Notes: a model not told the origin generated them from the letters alone. A stretch of 64,000 bases of DNA from Aldehydirespirator sp965219165 (GCA_965219165.1 CBDCMW010000002.1:806001-870000), one strand, 5' to 3'; positions 16,067 to 24,675 are shown, counted from the stretch's first letter. Numbers and translations are program-made.

Positions 16067-18901
16067 GTGCGTGTGGAGTCTGGGCGGCGTGAGGTTGTTT
16101 GGCGCCCGGTTGCGGGCCGGTTGTCGGTCGTGGTGGCCGCGGTTCTTGTGGCTTCGATGATGGCTGCTGCGCCCGTGGTTGCCCAGGAGGATGGCGAGGG
16201 CGGGTTCTCGGATGTGACTGAGGGGGTGCACAAGCCTGCTATCGACGCGCTGGCTGCCCTGGGGGTGTTCGAGGGCACCGAGTGCGCGGAGGGGATGTTC
16301 TGCCCTGACGGCGAGATGAAGCGTTGGACGATGGGGGTGTGGCTGGTGCGCGTCCTCGATGACGAGGAGCCGGCCGCGGTGAGCGAGTCGAGCTTCGCGG
16401 ATGTCGATTTTGAGAAGTGGTGGCTGGCTCATGTGGAGCGCCTGGCGGAGCTGGAGGTCACCAAGGGCTGCAGGACCACCGGGCCGCTGCGTTTCTGTCC
16501 GGACCAGTCGGTGCCCCGGGCGCAGATGGCGACGTTCCTGGTGCGAGCCTTCGATCTCGAGACGGCAGAGCCGGCCGGGTTCACCGATACTGCGGGCAAC
16601 ACCCATGAGGCCAACATCGATGCTGCGGCCGCGGCCCGGGTCACCGCGGGCTGCGCGACCGGCCCGCTGCGCTACTGCCCCGACCGGTCGGTGCCCCGGG
16701 CGCAGATGGCCACGTTCCTCGCCCGTGCCCTAGGGCTGGTGGAGTTGCCACCCCCAATCGAGGAGGAACCGGTGGCGTTTCCTGGTGCGGGTGTCAGTGT
16801 CACTGCGGGCCGGGCCAATTGGTCTTCGGGTTACTTCCAGGCGGAGCTGTACAAGCTGCTGCTAGAGGAGTTGGGCTACCGCGTGTCCGATCCTGCCGCT
16901 AGGGAGCTTGGCCCCAACAATGCGTATGTCGCCATGGCCCGCGGTGAGATCGACTACTGGCCCAACAGCTCGTATCCGGGCCACTTTGCGTGGCACCTAG
17001 CCGAGCTGCCCGACGGCTCGCTGGTCGAAGACCATGTGAGCATCGTGGGTGAGGAGTTGATCGCGGGCGCCCTCCAGGGCTTCCTGGTCACCAAGTCCTT
17101 CGCTGACGCCTACGGCGTGTACACCATGGACGAGCTCAACCGCAACGCCGCCGCGCTGGCTGCGTTCGACGCCACGGACGTGATCCCCGGCAACGGCGTG
17201 GCCGACATCTACGGCTGCCCCACGAACTGGACGTGCGACAACATCATCGAGAATCAGATCGCGTTCAGCGGCTGGGGCAACATCTCGCAGATCAAGGCCG
17301 GCTACGACGCGATGTTCGCCCAGGCGCTCGACAACGTCAACGAGGGCATCCCCATGGTGCTTTACACCTGGACCCCGACCGCGTACATCACCCAGCTCCG
17401 TCCCGGCGACAACGTCTACTGGATGGGCGTTGAGCGGATCCTTGATGACTCCAACCCGGCCAACCAGGAAGGCGGCGAGCTGCACAGTCAGCACAGCGCG
17501 GACGGTTCCGGCGGCTTTGCGTCCATCGGCGTGGACCAGTGCCCGTCGGCTGCCGACGAGCCGAGCGGCCGATGCAAGATCGGTTGGGTTGCTGCCGACA
17601 TCCTGGTCACCGCCAACAACAACTTCCTGGCGGCCAACCCTGCGGCCAAGGCGCTGTTCGAGTCGGTCACGCTGTCGGTGATCGACGTGTCATTGGCCAA
17701 CGTGGCCATGGGTGAGGGCAGGAGCCCCACCTACCTGGCCGCCCAGTGGATCGCCGACAACCGCGCCCTAGTCGACCCGTGGCTCGCTACCGCGAGAGCC
17801 GCGGGCCCAGCCCGCACGCCGGTCCCGGTCGAGGGGCCAGCCCCAGATGAGGGCGCAGAGGAGGAGACGGTTCGTCGTACGGACGTCGATGTAATCGCCG
17901 GCCGGGCCAATTGGTCGTCGGGTTACTTCCAGGCCGAGCTGTACAAGCTGCTGCTCGAGGAACTCGGCTACACCGTCTCTAATCCCGCCGAGATGGAGCT
18001 TGGGTCCAACAACGGCTACATCGCCATGGCCCGGGGTGAGATCGACTACTGGCCCAACAGCTGGTATCCGGGTCATCTGGCGTGGCTGGCGGGCCCGCTG
18101 CCCGACGGTTCGCTGGTGGGCGACCACCTGACCATCGTCGGCGAGGAGATGCTCGCGGGCGGCCTGCAGGGGTTCCTGGTCAACAAGTCCTTCGCCGACC
18201 AGTACGGCGTGTACACCATGGACGAACTCAACCGCAACGCCGCCGCGCTGGCCGCGTTCGACGCGACGGACCCCATTCCCGGCAACGGCGTGGCCGACAT
18301 CTTCGGCTGCCCCCTGTTCTGGACTTGCGACAACATCATCGAGAACATGATCGCGTTCGGTGGCTGGGACAACATCGCGCAGATCAAGGCTGGCTACGAC
18401 CCGATGTTTGCCCAGGCGCTCGACAACGTCAACGAGGGCATCCCGATGATCCTGTACACCTGGACCCCCACGGCGTACATCACCCAGCTGCGTCCAGGCG
18501 ACAACGTCTACTGGATGGGCGTTGACGAGATCCTCGACGGCTCCAACCCGTCCAACCAGCAAGGCGGCCACCAGCACACCCAGCGCGGCGCGGACGGCAC
18601 TGGCGGCTACGCGTCCATCGGCGCCGACCTGTGCCCGTCGGCTGCTGATGAGCCCAGCGGCAAGTGCAAGATCGGCTGGGTGGCTGCCGACATCCTGGTC
18701 ACCGCCAACAGCGACTTCCTGGCGGCCAACCCCGCGGCCGAGGCGCTGTTCGAGGCGGTCAAGCTGTCGGTGATCGACGTGTCATTGGCCAACGTGGCCA
18801 TGGGCTGGGGCAAGAGCCCCACCGATCTGGCCGCCCAGTGGATCGCCGACAACCGCGACCTGGTCGACGAGTGGATCACTGCCGCGAGAGCCGCGGCCTA
18901 A
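16067..18901 (+). CDS. SLH-anchored protein with two tandem glycine-betaine/OpuAC-type binding domains
   Basis: 944 residues. The signal peptide (RLSVVVAAVLVASMMAAAPVVAQ) is followed by three SLH repeats at about 47-225 (FSDVTEGVHKPAIDAL; FADVDFEKWWLAHVERL...SVPRAQMATF; third ending RSVPRAQMATF). Two OpuAC-like ABC substrate-binding domains follow at about 240-590 and 607-944, mutually highly similar. Each has GRANWSSGYFQAELYKLLLE, GEIDYWPNS, YTWTPTAYITQLRPGDNVYW and KIGWVAADILVTAN, with the Trp/Tyr residues that form aromatic cages for quaternary amines in ProX/OpuAC proteins. GTG 16067 is chosen because AGGGGG lies 6 nt upstream and the signal peptide is then compact. No permease or ATPase gene is adjacent. 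Likely a wall-tethered osmolyte or choline-type scavenger; ligand unproven. Confidence 0.85.
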   Translation: MRVESGRREVVWRPVAGRLSVVVAAVLVASMMAAAPVVAQEDGEGGFSDVTEGVHKPAIDALAALGVFEGTECAEGMFCPDGEMKRWTMGVWLVRVLDDEEPAAVSESSFADVDFEKWWLAHVERLAELEVTKGCRTTGPLRFCPDQSVPRAQMATFLVRAFDLETAEPAGFTDTAGNTHEANIDAAAAARVTAGCATGPLRYCPDRSVPRAQMATFLARALGLVELPPPIEEEPVAFPGAGVSVTAGRANWSSGYFQAELYKLLLEELGYRVSDPAARELGPNNAYVAMARGEIDYWPNSSYPGHFAWHLAELPDGSLVEDHVSIVGEELIAGALQGFLVTKSFADAYGVYTMDELNRNAAALAAFDATDVIPGNGVADIYGCPTNWTCDNIIENQIAFSGWGNISQIKAGYDAMFAQALDNVNEGIPMVLYTWTPTAYITQLRPGDNVYWMGVERILDDSNPANQEGGELHSQHSADGSGGFASIGVDQCPSAADEPSGRCKIGWVAADILVTANNNFLAANPAAKALFESVTLSVIDVSLANVAMGEGRSPTYLAAQWIADNRALVDPWLATARAAGPARTPVPVEGPAPDEGAEEETVRRTDVDVIAGRANWSSGYFQAELYKLLLEELGYTVSNPAEMELGSNNGYIAMARGEIDYWPNSWYPGHLAWLAGPLPDGSLVGDHLTIVGEEMLAGGLQGFLVNKSFADQYGVYTMDELNRNAAALAAFDATDPIPGNGVADIFGCPLFWTCDNIIENMIAFGGWDNIAQIKAGYDPMFAQALDNVNEGIPMILYTWTPTAYITQLRPGDNVYWMGVDEILDGSNPSNQQGGHQHTQRGADGTGGYASIGADLCPSAADEPSGKCKIGWVAADILVTANSDFLAANPAAEALFEAVKLSVIDVSLANVAMGWGKSPTDLAAQWIADNRDLVDEWITAARAAA

Positions 18902-18965
18902 CCCCACGAGAGGCCTGAGGTCTTCAACGCGGCGGCGAGCTCCTTAGCCGGAGTCCGCTACTTTG

Positions 18966-19553
18966 CTAGCCCGATGGGTTGGTCTGTGCCTCGTCGCTGG
19001 CTTCAAGCAGGGCGACGAGTCTCGCCAGCGTCACGGCGATGTCGTGCTGGTTCTCCTCCAGTTCCGTGAACCTGGCGTCGATCTCGTCTTCGAGTTTCGT
19101 GAACCTGGCGTCGACGGCCGCGAATCGGGCGTCGATGTCGGTTTCGAGCTTGGTGAACCTGGCGTCGATGTTCTTTTCGAGCTTGGTGAACCTGGCGTCG
19201 ATGTTCTTTTCGAGCCTCGTGATCCTGTCCTCGAGCCTGGTCATCCTGTCGCTGGCCTCGTTGAAGTTGAACAGCATCAGACCTGCGATCAGGGCCACCA
19301 GCAGGATCGGAATGGCGGTCTCGTTGAACTTGGGCCATGAGAATCCCACGTAGCCGCGGCGCGGTGCGGCCAGGGCCTCGTCGGCGGCTGGTGCCGTTGG
19401 TCGGGAATCGGGTGCTGGGACCATTCGAGCAGGTGGTTGAGCGGTGGCAGAGTCAGCGGATGAGGACACAAGAACCTCGTTCGGGTCGGGTGAGCGGACG
19501 GCAGAGCCGAGGGCACACCGTTGACACCCGGTGGCAAGGTCGTGCCCCAGCAT
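18966..19553 (-). CDS. Family A membrane-anchored coiled-coil protein, copy 4
   Basis: 195 residues, intact. The N-terminal segment MLGHDLATGCQ...PDSRPTAPAADEALAAPRRG is followed by a transmembrane helix (IPILLVALIAGLMLFNF) and a coiled coil of 11-residue units (KNIDARFTKLE twice, TDIDARFAAVD, DEIDARFTELE), ending QHDIAVTLARLVALLEASDE. Closest to copy 1 at 10187-10660, including ~45 bp of shared upstream flank. Convergent with the preceding SLH-OpuAC gene. Function unknown; the architecture suits an oligomeric membrane-tethered rod. Confidence 0.7.
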   Translation of the reverse strand: MLGHDLATGCQRCALGSAVRSPDPNEVLVSSSADSATAQPPARMVPAPDSRPTAPAADEALAAPRRGYVGFSWPKFNETAIPILLVALIAGLMLFNFNEASDRMTRLEDRITRLEKNIDARFTKLEKNIDARFTKLETDIDARFAAVDARFTKLEDEIDARFTELEENQHDIAVTLARLVALLEASDEAQTNPSG

Positions 19554-19660
19554 ATATCAACAATGGCTGAAGTGTCAACACCAGGCCACGACCCCTCCGT
19601 GCCAGCGGCGGTCGGGTCGCTGCGATGCAATGTTGTTGACTGTTGGTATGTCACCGTACA

Positions 19661-19745
19661 GTCGGCTATAGTTGGTGCTACCGTCGCAAGCCGCGGTTCA
19701 AGGCTCGCCTCAAGCGTCCCGTTTCGGAACGGAGGCACCCACACC
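19661..19745 (+). promoter_or_regulatory. Conserved leader of family B genes (copy 1)
   Basis: TCGGCTATAGTTGGTGCTAC followed by CGTCGCAAGCCGCGGTTC, then GGCTCGCCTCA and GGAACGGAGGCAC before the ATG. Closely similar sequence precedes the family B genes starting at 20700 (minus) and 21358 (plus). TATAGT at 19667-19672 could be a -10 element; no confident -35 is seen. GGAGG lies 10 nt from the ATG in this and the 21358 copy. Confidence 0.5.
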
Positions 19746-20150
19746 ATGGACACGACCACTTTGGACTTCAACACCTTGACCCTGCTTGTGGCGATCATGG
19801 GCTCGACGCTCACGATCGTCAGCTTGATGTTGCGCCAGTTCAACCAGCTAGACACCAAGATCGGAAACCTGGACACCAGGGTTGCAGGCTTGGAGAACAC
19901 GGTCACTGCCCTTGACACCAAGGTCGATGCACTGAACGGCAAGGGCGATGCACTGGACGGCAAGGTCGATGCTCTGGACGCCAAGTTCGATCGCATGGGC
20001 CGCGACGTCTCGGACGCACGGGAGAGGCTGGCCCGCATCGAGGGCCACCTGATGGCCCCCGAGGGCTTCCGTATGCGCGGCGTTCACCCTCCAGCGCCCG
20101 ACCAGCCCTCCACCGAGAACCCCAACCCCGACCACCGCCAAGCCGGCTGA
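19746..20150 (+). CDS. Family B membrane-anchored coiled-coil protein, copy 1
   Basis: 134 residues, function unknown. An N-terminal transmembrane segment (about 9-28, LTLLVAIMGSTLTIVSLML) is followed by a coiled coil with repeated L-D-x-K-V-D-A-L-type units (LDTKIGNLDTRVAGLEN, LDTKVDALNGKGDALDG), then the family signature MGRDVSDARERLARIEGHLMAPEGF and a proline-rich tail. It shares the RERLARIEGHL motif with 20347-20700, 21358-21810 and 30271-30552. ATG 19746 has GGAGG 10 nt upstream within the conserved leader. Confidence 0.65.
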   Translation: MDTTTLDFNTLTLLVAIMGSTLTIVSLMLRQFNQLDTKIGNLDTRVAGLENTVTALDTKVDALNGKGDALDGKVDALDAKFDRMGRDVSDARERLARIEGHLMAPEGFRMRGVHPPAPDQPSTENPNPDHRQAG

Positions 20151-20204
20151 CCCGGAGTCTTCGCCGAGGCAGCCGAACCGGGGTCGATCCCGAGATCCTC
20201 CGGC

Positions 20205-20268
20205 TCACCCATCGCGGGCGGCGACCAGGCCTACAGCGACGGAGTGGACACCCTCGGCATCATCACGC
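20205..20268 (+). pseudogene. Short fragment of a PhoD-like phosphatase gene
   Basis: One frame reads IAGGDQAYSDGVDTLGII from 20211, matching the metal-binding segment of the phosphatase at 11904-13595 (IAGGDQAYTDGVDTLDIW), in the opposite orientation. Homology stops on both sides. It shows that another copy of the phosphatase gene once lay in this array. Confidence 0.6.
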
Positions 20269-20346
20269 TCCCGGAACTTGCATGGGAACCCGGTTCTCCT
20301 TGATCAGGTCCCGGGTCTCGTGACAGTGTGAGCGTCTCCATGGCTG

Positions 20347-20700
20347 TCAGCCGGCCTCTCGGTGGTCGGGAGCGGGATCGCCGGAGGGCGGCTCGCCCGC
20401 GTCCCGCTGGCCGGGATGGCGAAGCGTGAAACCCTCAGGCGCCAGCAAGTGGCCCTCCACCCTGGCCAGCCTCTCCCGGCTGTCCGAGACATCACGGCCC
20501 ATCACGTCGACCTTGCTTTCCAAGGCAGTCACCTTGGTGTCCAAGACAGCGATGTTGGTGCTTAGAGCGTTGATGCTCTCCTCGTGCCGGTTGAACTGCC
20601 GGAACATCAAGCTGACGATGGTGAGCGTCGAACCAATAGTCGAGCCCACAATCGCCACCAGCAGTGTCAAAGTGTTGAAGTCCAGCGTGCTCGTGTCCAT
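20347..20700 (-). CDS. Family B membrane-anchored coiled-coil protein, copy 2
   Basis: 117 residues. MDTSTLDFNTLTLLVAIVGSTIGSTLTIVSLMF gives the membrane segment; the coiled coil (INALSTNIAVLDTKVTALESKVDV) and MGRDVSDSRERLARVEGHLLAPEGFTLRHPG follow. It is oriented opposite to copy 1 and its leader, so 19661-20150 and 20347-20790 form an imperfect inverted pair. The relics at 10732-11013 and 15122-15250 match its C-terminal half best. Confidence 0.65.
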   Translation of the reverse strand: MDTSTLDFNTLTLLVAIVGSTIGSTLTIVSLMFRQFNRHEESINALSTNIAVLDTKVTALESKVDVMGRDVSDSRERLARVEGHLLAPEGFTLRHPGQRDAGEPPSGDPAPDHREAG

Positions 20701-20891
20701 GGTGCTCGTGCCTCTGTTCGGTGGGGGATGCGTGAGGCGAACCGAAACCGCGGCTTGCGACGGCAGCATCGACTCTAGCCGACTGCCCGGTGGAACACCA
20801 ATGCATCATCGCATGCATCGAAAACGGCCGATATCGCTGAAGCGCAGTCAGCCAGCCCCGCGGCCGGGCCGTCAGTCGCGGGTCTTGACGA

Positions 20892-21119
20892 TCACGACGG
20901 TGTGGGTGTCTCCGTGAGCGCGTCGATAGCGGGCTTGTGCACGGCCCCGGTCACATCCGAGAACCCGCCTAAGGCGGCGTCCAGGGCGTCAGCGTCCTGA
21001 GCGGCCGCCGCCGGGGCCAGACCCGCTAGGGCCACCACAGCCGCCACGGCCACAACCGCCAGACGTCCAACAACACCACGAGGAGCAGCCGAACCCCATC
21101 CGGCACTAGCACCCGCCAT
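20892..21119 (-). pseudogene. Truncated SLH surface-protein gene
   Basis: 75 codons from an ATG with GAAGGGAG 4 nt upstream. A good signal peptide (VVGRLAVVAVAAVVALAGLAP, then AAAAQ) leads into GGFSDVTGAVHKPAIDAL, the start of an SLH repeat nearly identical to that of the SLH-OpuAC protein (GGFSDVTEGVHKPAIDAL). It then breaks off into TETPTPS and a stop. The rest of the gene is missing. Confidence 0.7.
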
Positions 21120-21357
21120 GGCGCTCCCTTCGTTCCGCCGGACCGATCGCTCAGCGATCAACCCAGCATCATGCCGACACTACCCAACGCCGATTGGCCG
21201 CAGCGCCGGCCGTCCGCGGTGTCTCGGATCGAGTGCGCGGTGGAACACCGACGATCCATTGCATGCATGGAAAGCAACGGATATGATCGGGGTTGCCTTC
21301 GCAAGCCGAGGTTCCGGCTCGCCTCAGAGCATCCCCAGGAACGGAGGCACACACCCG

Positions 21358-21810
21358 ATGGAAGCTGACACTGTGGTCCTGATGATCACGATCGTGGGGT
21401 CGGTCCTCGGATCGTCCCTGACGACGATCCACCTGCTGCTCCGGCAGATGAACCACCTCGACGGCAGGATGAATGGCAGGATCGACGGCCTAGAGGAAAA
21501 GTTCACTGGCCAGATTGCAGCCCTCGACACCAAGTTCACTGGCCAGATTGCAGCCCTCGACACCAAGTTCACAGGCCAGATTGCAGCCCTCGACACCAAG
21601 TTCACAGGCCAGATTGCAGCCCTTGACACCAAGTTCACTGGCAAGTTCGACGCGATGGGCCGCGATATCTCGGACATCCGGGAGCGGCTTGCCAGGGTGG
21701 AGGGCCACCTGATGGCGCCCGAGGGTTTCACACTGCGAAGTCCCCGGCCTCCGGCGGCCGGCGAACCGCCCCCTGAGGATTCCGCTCCCGACCACCGCCG
21801 AGCCAGCTAG
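21358..21810 (+). CDS. Family B membrane-anchored coiled-coil protein, copy 3
   Basis: 150 residues. N-terminal membrane segment (VVLMITIVGSVLGSSLTTIHLLL), then a coiled coil containing four exact-length 11-residue units of the type KFTGQIAALDT (about residues 48-91), then MGRDISDIRERLARVEGHLMAPEGFTLRS and a Pro-rich tail. The leader at 21286-21357 shares CGCAAGCCG, GGCTCGCCTCA and GGAACGGAGGCAC with copies 1 and 2. Repeat number probably varies between strains. Confidence 0.68.
   Translation: MEADTVVLMITIVGSVLGSSLTTIHLLLRQMNHLDGRMNGRIDGLEEKFTGQIAALDTKFTGQIAALDTKFTGQIAALDTKFTGQIAALDTKFTGKFDAMGRDISDIRERLARVEGHLMAPEGFTLRSPRPPAAGEPPPEDSAPDHRRAS
21499..21642 (+). repeat. 33-bp tandem repeat (4.4 units) inside family B copy 3
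   Basis: Units start at 21499, 21532, 21565 and 21598, with a partial fifth, and differ by only 1-2 bases. Each encodes 11 residues, so gain or loss of units keeps the frame and lengthens the coiled coil by whole hendecads. Confidence 0.9.
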
Positions 21811-21965
21811 TCGCCGTTCGCTACTCCAGTGCCGGCCCCTTGCTGGCGGCGATCCTTGGCCGTCGCGGCGACCGCCCCGCCCCGCCCCGACGTTGCGGCG
21901 CAGGCTTCTTGCCTTGTCCGTTGCGGCGGCCGCCCCGCCCCGACGCTTGGGAGCAGGCTTCTTGC

Positions 21966-22547
21966 CTAGGCCGTTGCCGCGGTGGGCTCGGGTCGCACGG
22001 GGTCGATTCCGAGAAGCTCGTAGGTCGTCATCGGGTAGTAGGCGATGCCGCGCTGCTCGAACTTGGGGCCGGCGATGCCGCTGCGGTCCACCAGCGTCAC
22101 CGCGGCCACCGTCTCGGCCCCGGTCTGCTCGACGATGTCGAGCGCCTTGAAGATCGACCCGCCCGTCGTCACCACATCGTCGACCAGCAGCACCGTGTCG
22201 CCGGGCCCGATCTGGGCGCCCTCGACCCATCGCCTGGTGCCTCGCTGCTTGGCCTCCTTGCGCACGAAGAACCAGCGGCAGTCGCTGACCGCCGCGATGC
22301 CCACAGCCAGCGCATCGGCGCCCATGGTGAGCCCGCCGACCGCATCGAAGCTGTGGCCGGCGCCGCCGACCGTCTCCACGATGGCCTCGCACGCCGTGCG
22401 CAGATGTCGCCACTCGGCCAGGGCCTCCTTGCCGTCGATGAAGTCCGACGACAACGCCCCCGACGCAAGCCGTATCGGCTCGTCGAGCTTGCGATGGCCG
22501 AGTTCTTGCAGGATCCCGAGGAGTTCTTGGCGCAGTGGAGATAGCAG
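21966..22547 (-). CDS. pyrE: Orotate phosphoribosyltransferase
   Basis: Converts orotate and PRPP to OMP in de novo pyrimidine synthesis. The PRPP-binding motif is VLLVDDVVTTGGS, the orotate-binding region LASGALSSDFIDGK, and FVRKEAKQRGTRRWVEG supplies the conserved Lys/Arg. From TTG 22454 (LSSDF) the first ~30 residues of the fold would be lost. The frame upstream (LLSPLRQELLGILQELGHRKLDEPIRLASGA) is clearly PyrE, with no ATG/GTG/TTG; a CTG at 22547 has GGAGG exactly 7 nt upstream, so I place the start there (193 residues). An alternative is a decayed 5' end. A duplicated ~55-bp GC-rich segment follows the stop (21870-21965). Confidence 0.8.
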   Translation of the reverse strand: MLSPLRQELLGILQELGHRKLDEPIRLASGALSSDFIDGKEALAEWRHLRTACEAIVETVGGAGHSFDAVGGLTMGADALAVGIAAVSDCRWFFVRKEAKQRGTRRWVEGAQIGPGDTVLLVDDVVTTGGSIFKALDIVEQTGAETVAAVTLVDRSGIAGPKFEQRGIAYYPMTTYELLGIDPVRPEPTAATA

Positions 22548-22887
22548 GATCAGTCCTCCCTCATAGCGGGTCTCATACCGGGTGCCGACAAGCTAGAACC
22601 GGCCAGCCAGCCCCTGTTGGATGCCGTCCGAAGCATGGCGCCGCCACCATACAACCCCACAGCACAACGCCACAGCCGCCCGCGGGCTGCCGCCCGGCCG
22701 CGCGACGGCGGCCAAACCAGCCGCTCTTCCATCGAAGACATGCAGCACCAGTCAGACCCGTCGCGGACAAGTCGTATGAGGCGACGGTGTGCCGTGTGCC
22801 GGAGTCAGCCGGGCGTCGATCGTGACGGTGACATCGCAGTAGCAGGGCCGGTCGGGTCTGGCGTCGAGGGCCTGCCTCCACGCGGTG
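22548..22887. other. Intergenic stretch without recognisable content
   Basis: About 340 bp between pyrE and the ABC exporter end. Apart from the pyrE SD (22555-22559) I see no gene, RNA or strong hairpin. Short open frames on both strands lack motifs. Confidence 0.5.
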
Positions 22888-24675
22888 TCAAGCGGTCGAG
22901 TCATCTATCCGGTCCCGGGGCGCCGAGGCCGAGTGACCGGCCGGGCTGAGGAACGCTCTCCCGCCCCTGGTCGCGAACCAATCGACCGCCGGGACGGCGC
23001 CCTCCCCGACCACTTGGCCGTCGCTGAGCTCGACGACCCGGTCGCAGGTCTGGATCGTCTCGCCCCGGTGGGTGACGATGAGAACGATCCGATCGGAGGA
23101 CAATCCGAGCAGTCGGTCGAGCAGCTGCGCCTCGCCGGCCGCATCGAGGTGGGTCGCAGGCTCGTCGAGGATGATCAGCGGGCTGTCACCGTACAGCAAC
23201 CGGGCCAACGCCAACCGCTGCCACTGACCCCCCGAGAGGTCGGCGACGCCCCCGAAGCCCCCGCCCAGGACCGTGTCGAGGCCGTCGGGAAGACGCTCGA
23301 TCACCTCGGACAGCCCGACGTCGGACAGTACCTGCCGGACGCGGGCCTCGTCGGATGCGTCGATGGTCGACCTCATGGTCACGCACTGGGCCACGGTCAG
23401 CCGGAACTGGGTCGGCGCCTGGAACAGCACCGAGCGCTCGATCGCATCGAGCCCGGTCGTCGACCCATCCTCCCACTTCAGCCCGACGCGCCCCGACGAC
23501 GGGGGGATCAGCCCGCTGAGGATCTTCACCAGCGTCGTCTTGCCCGCCCCGTTGGCCCCTATCACGGCGGTCACACCGGGTCCGAGCTCCAGACTCACGT
23601 CCTGCAGCGCCGGCACGTCGGCGCCGGGGTAGGTGAAGCAGAGCCCGTCGATGGCAATGTGTTCGATGCGACCTGCCTCGTAGGAGCGGTCAGGCGGCGA
23701 CGGCGGTCCGGGGGCCTCGAAAGTCTCGGTGTAGGTAAACAACCGTCGTGCGTAGTCGAGGTTGAGCAGACCACTGCCGATGCTGGACGCCAGGGTTTGG
23801 GACTGGGTGAAGATCAGGTAGGCACCCAGGAGGAGGGTGCCGCCTTCAGCCACCGAGAGCGTGTCTCGGGCTACCAGTCGGTCGATCGCGACGATCACCC
23901 CCATGACGACGAGGGCCCCGGCACCGGCAACCAGCAGCCGACGGAGCTCGATCGATCGGGTGACTGCGACCAACCGGTCGAGGTACCGACTCCCCAGGCG
24001 CTCGTACTCGGTCTCGATGATGTCGCTGTCGTTGACACGGAGGTCACGCTGCCACTGCGCGTCGATGCTCATCTGCGAGAGGTACTGCATCCGGAGCAAA
24101 TCGGGTGACGCCCACGTCTGCAGATCCAGCAGCCGCCAACGGAGGCCGCGCTCGAGCCAGACGACGGGACCGATGAGGAGCAGGAATCCGAAGGAGATCG
24201 GCCACGAGAGATACATCATCGAGGCGAGCAGGACCAAGACCGTCAAGGCGCTCTGAGTGGTACGGATGGTGTTTTCCACGAGCTCGCCGGGTCGCAGCGC
24301 CGCCTCCCTGACGAGGAGGCCGTATTCCGACTGGAACCGGTTGTCCTCGAAGTCCTTGTAGGGCACCGAGCGAAGGCGTCGGAGGATCTCGGTGTTGATC
24401 CGGTAAGCCACCTTCTGGCGGAGCAGCGTGCCGGCCAGGCTCCGACCGCCCTGGAGGATGATCTGGGCCAGCAAGATCACGGCCAAGACGACGCCGAACG
24501 TGACCGACAACCTCTGATCCTCGCCGAAGCTCCGCAGCACCGCCCTGGCGATCCAGAAGACCACGCCGGTGATGGCGGCCGATCCCGCACCGGCGACGAA
24601 CGCCACCAGCATCAAACGTCGATCGATGCTGCTCAGAAGCCGCAGGGTCTGACGTAAGGTAGCCAGCGCGGTCAT
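22888..24675 (-). CDS. ABC exporter half-transporter (membrane domain fused to ATPase)
   Basis: 595 residues. About 1-310 form a six-helix exporter membrane domain (LMLVAFVAGAGSAAITGVVF; FGVVLAVILLAQIIL; SALTVLVLLASMMYL among others). The C-terminal ATPase has Walker A GANGAGKTTL, Q-loop LFQAPTQ, signature LSGGQWQRLALAR, Walker B LIILDEPATHLD and switch His in VTHRGETI. It likely works as a homodimer exporting a lipid, peptide or drug; substrate unknown. The start ATG overlaps the TGA of an upstream acetyltransferase relic by 4 bp (ATGA), suggesting a former operon. Confidence 0.85.
   Translation of the reverse strand: MTALATLRQTLRLLSSIDRRLMLVAFVAGAGSAAITGVVFWIARAVLRSFGEDQRLSVTFGVVLAVILLAQIILQGGRSLAGTLLRQKVAYRINTEILRRLRSVPYKDFEDNRFQSEYGLLVREAALRPGELVENTIRTTQSALTVLVLLASMMYLSWPISFGFLLLIGPVVWLERGLRWRLLDLQTWASPDLLRMQYLSQMSIDAQWQRDLRVNDSDIIETEYERLGSRYLDRLVAVTRSIELRRLLVAGAGALVVMGVIVAIDRLVARDTLSVAEGGTLLLGAYLIFTQSQTLASSIGSGLLNLDYARRLFTYTETFEAPGPPSPPDRSYEAGRIEHIAIDGLCFTYPGADVPALQDVSLELGPGVTAVIGANGAGKTTLVKILSGLIPPSSGRVGLKWEDGSTTGLDAIERSVLFQAPTQFRLTVAQCVTMRSTIDASDEARVRQVLSDVGLSEVIERLPDGLDTVLGGGFGGVADLSGGQWQRLALARLLYGDSPLIILDEPATHLDAAGEAQLLDRLLGLSSDRIVLIVTHRGETIQTCDRVVELSDGQVVGEGAVPAVDWFATRGGRAFLSPAGHSASAPRDRIDDSTA

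Noticed and set aside
10187..21810. Diversity-generating retroelement
   Set aside because: No reverse transcriptase and no template/variable repeat pair; variation is in repeat number and gene fragments.
10187..21810. Integron-type gene cassette array
   Set aside because: The integrase is P4-like rather than IntI-like, and no attC-like palindromes lie regularly between the genes.
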